NCBI GenBank assembly: GCA_902494565.1
Contig: CABUTN010000052.1
Location: 1 to 11,871, forward strand
From: an uncultured Collinsella sp.
GTDB lineage: Bacteria > Actinomycetota > Coriobacteriia > Coriobacteriales > Coriobacteriaceae
Direction of reading: 5' to 3'
Length of the DNA stretch: 11,871 nucleotides
Shown piece by piece: positions 10,722 through 11,871 of the stretch. Position numbers and translations under genes: made by a program. How positions within the stretch are numbered: the stretch's first letter is position 1; every line of letters starts with the position of its first letter. The notes under the pieces are model-generated. The model did no database searches. It was not told where the DNA came from and saw only the letters and a list, made by a program, of their open reading frames with translations.

Positions 10722-11871
10722 ATGGCTGATTCCAGCAAAAAGATGCAGATCGTGTTTGCCTCGGCCGAGTGCGCACCGTTTGTGAAGACCGGTGGCCTGG
10801 GCGACGTGGCGGGCTCGCTGCCTGCGGCGCTCGTGCGCGCCGGCGCCGAAGTCATCGTGATGGTGCCCAAGTACGCCACCATCAAGGACGAGTACAAGGC
10901 GCAGATGGAGCACTTCTCCGACTTTTACGTGAGCCTGGGCTGGCGCAACGAGTACTGCGGGCTCGAGAAGCTCGAGCACGACGGCGTCACCTATATGTTC
11001 ATCGACAACGAGCGCTACTTTGCGCGCGACTATCCGTACGGATTCTTTGACGACGGCGAGCGTTTTGCGTTCTTCTCCAAGGCCATCACCGAGAGCCTGC
11101 AGCACCTACCGGCCGGCTTTGAGTGCGACATCCTGCACTGCAACGACTGGCAGACGGCGCTGGCACCCGTGTTCTTGCGCGAGTTCTACCAGGGCCTGCC
11201 GCTGTACGACCGCGTCAAGACCGTGTTCTCGATCCACAACGTGGCGTTCCAGGGTCAGTTTAGCGACACCGTAATGGAGGACATCCTGGGTGTGGCGCAT
11301 ATTCCGGCGGCCGCCTCGCAGCTGCGCTGCGACGCCCGCAGCATCAACTACATGCTGGGCGCGCTGCGCTATGCCGACGCCATCACCACGGTGAGCCCTA
11401 CCTATGCCAACGAGATCCAGACGCCCGAGTTTGGCGAGGGCCTGGACGGCGTGCTGCGCGAGCGTTCGTACGCGCTGCAGGGCATTTTGAATGGCATCGA
11501 CGTCGCGGGCTTTGACCCGGCGACCGACAAGCGCATTGCCGCCAACTACACGGTTGAGGACCGCTCCGGCAAGGCTGTTTGCAAGGCCAAGCTGCAGGAG
11601 GAGCTGGGCCTCGAGGTACGCGACGACCGTCCGCTCATGGTGATGGTCACGCGCCTGACGCGCCAAAAGGGCATGGACCTGGTCATGTACGCGCTCGACC
11701 GCATCCTGTCCGGCGGCGTGCAGGTGGCGGTGCTGGGCACCGGCGACCGCGACTACGAGGACGGCCTGCGTTACTTCCAGGACAAGTACCCCGGCACCAT
11801 GGCCGCGCGCATCGAGTTTGACCCGGCGCTGTCGCAGCGCATGTACGCCGCCGCAGACATGTTCCTGATGC
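10722..11871 (+). CDS. glgA: Glycogen synthase, C-terminus beyond window
   Basis: GT5 glycogen synthase, which adds glucose from ADP-glucose to alpha-1,4 glucan ends. The first 383 residues are visible of a family length near 480, with the frame open to the window edge. The ADP-glucose motif FVKTGGLGDV has its lysine at 22. HCNDWQTAL, SIHNVAFQG, TTVSPTYANEI, GILNGID and the second-lobe VTRLTRQKG follow in the usual order. The EPCGL-type catalytic motif of the C-terminal lobe lies outside. ATG 10722 has GGGAG 5 nt upstream. It is 90 bp after glgD, with the 12-bp hairpin between. No frameshift is seen across the visible part. It is the last visible gene of the operon; whether more glg genes follow is unknown. 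Confidence 0.96.
   Translation, partial: MADSSKKMQIVFASAECAPFVKTGGLGDVAGSLPAALVRAGAEVIVMVPKYATIKDEYKAQMEHFSDFYVSLGWRNEYCGLEKLEHDGVTYMFIDNERYFARDYPYGFFDDGERFAFFSKAITESLQHLPAGFECDILHCNDWQTALAPVFLREFYQGLPLYDRVKTVFSIHNVAFQGQFSDTVMEDILGVAHIPAAASQLRCDARSINYMLGALRYADAITTVSPTYANEIQTPEFGEGLDGVLRERSYALQGILNGIDVAGFDPATDKRIAANYTVEDRSGKAVCKAKLQEELGLEVRDDRPLMVMVTRLTRQKGMDLVMYALDRILSGGVQVAVLGTGDRDYEDGLRYFQDKYPGTMAARIEFDPALSQRMYAAADMFLM

Overview
The window reads as bacterial chromosome from a moderately GC-rich gut actinobacterium, most likely Coriobacteriia and possibly Collinsella. That assignment is inference. It rests on the GC-rich codon use, the pairing of glgC with glgD (a set typical of Firmicutes-like gut lineages), a LoaP-type NusG paralog, and general resemblance of the proteins. 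No rRNA or other taxonomic marker is present.

Left part (1-1800), minus strand. A LoaP-like antiterminator (234-779) is followed by the start of a sugar transferase that runs off the left edge. This is the usual opening of an exopolysaccharide or capsule operon under processive antitermination. Upstream of it lie about 730 bp without a convincing gene (780-1512), holding a candidate promoter, a long inverted repeat and small hairpins. Next come an intrinsic terminator and a tRNA-Ala(GGC) with a near-consensus promoter, then a 73-nt three-segment imperfect palindrome.

Middle part (1789-3475). A minus-strand two-gene operon encodes a HAD-family hydrolase and a thiamine pyrophosphokinase. It diverges from the glycogen operon across a 346-bp intergenic region. 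A perfect 10-bp inverted repeat there covers the best -35 elements in both directions. The plus-strand leader that follows, about 200 nt long, can form two nested hairpins before glgB.

Right part (3476-11871), plus strand. This is a compact glycogen operon in the order glgB, glgP, glgC, glgD, glgA (glgA is cut by the window end). GlgC makes ADP-glucose, GlgD is the non-catalytic partner expected to modulate GlgC, GlgA elongates alpha-1,4 chains, GlgB adds alpha-1,6 branches, and GlgP releases glucose-1-phosphate. Synthesis and breakdown are therefore encoded together.

The most unusual signals are in GlgB. It has a histone-H1-like Lys/Ala-rich C-terminal tail of about 72 residues plus a shorter basic N-terminus, and it lacks the usual histidine of GH13 conserved region I. 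Other points of interest are the shared operator between the divergent promoters, the structured glgB leader, a duplicated translation-initiation unit with an 8-codon mini-ORF before glgC, and a hairpin lying between a strong Shine-Dalgarno and the start of the sugar transferase. I see no CRISPR array, transposase, integrase or phage gene.
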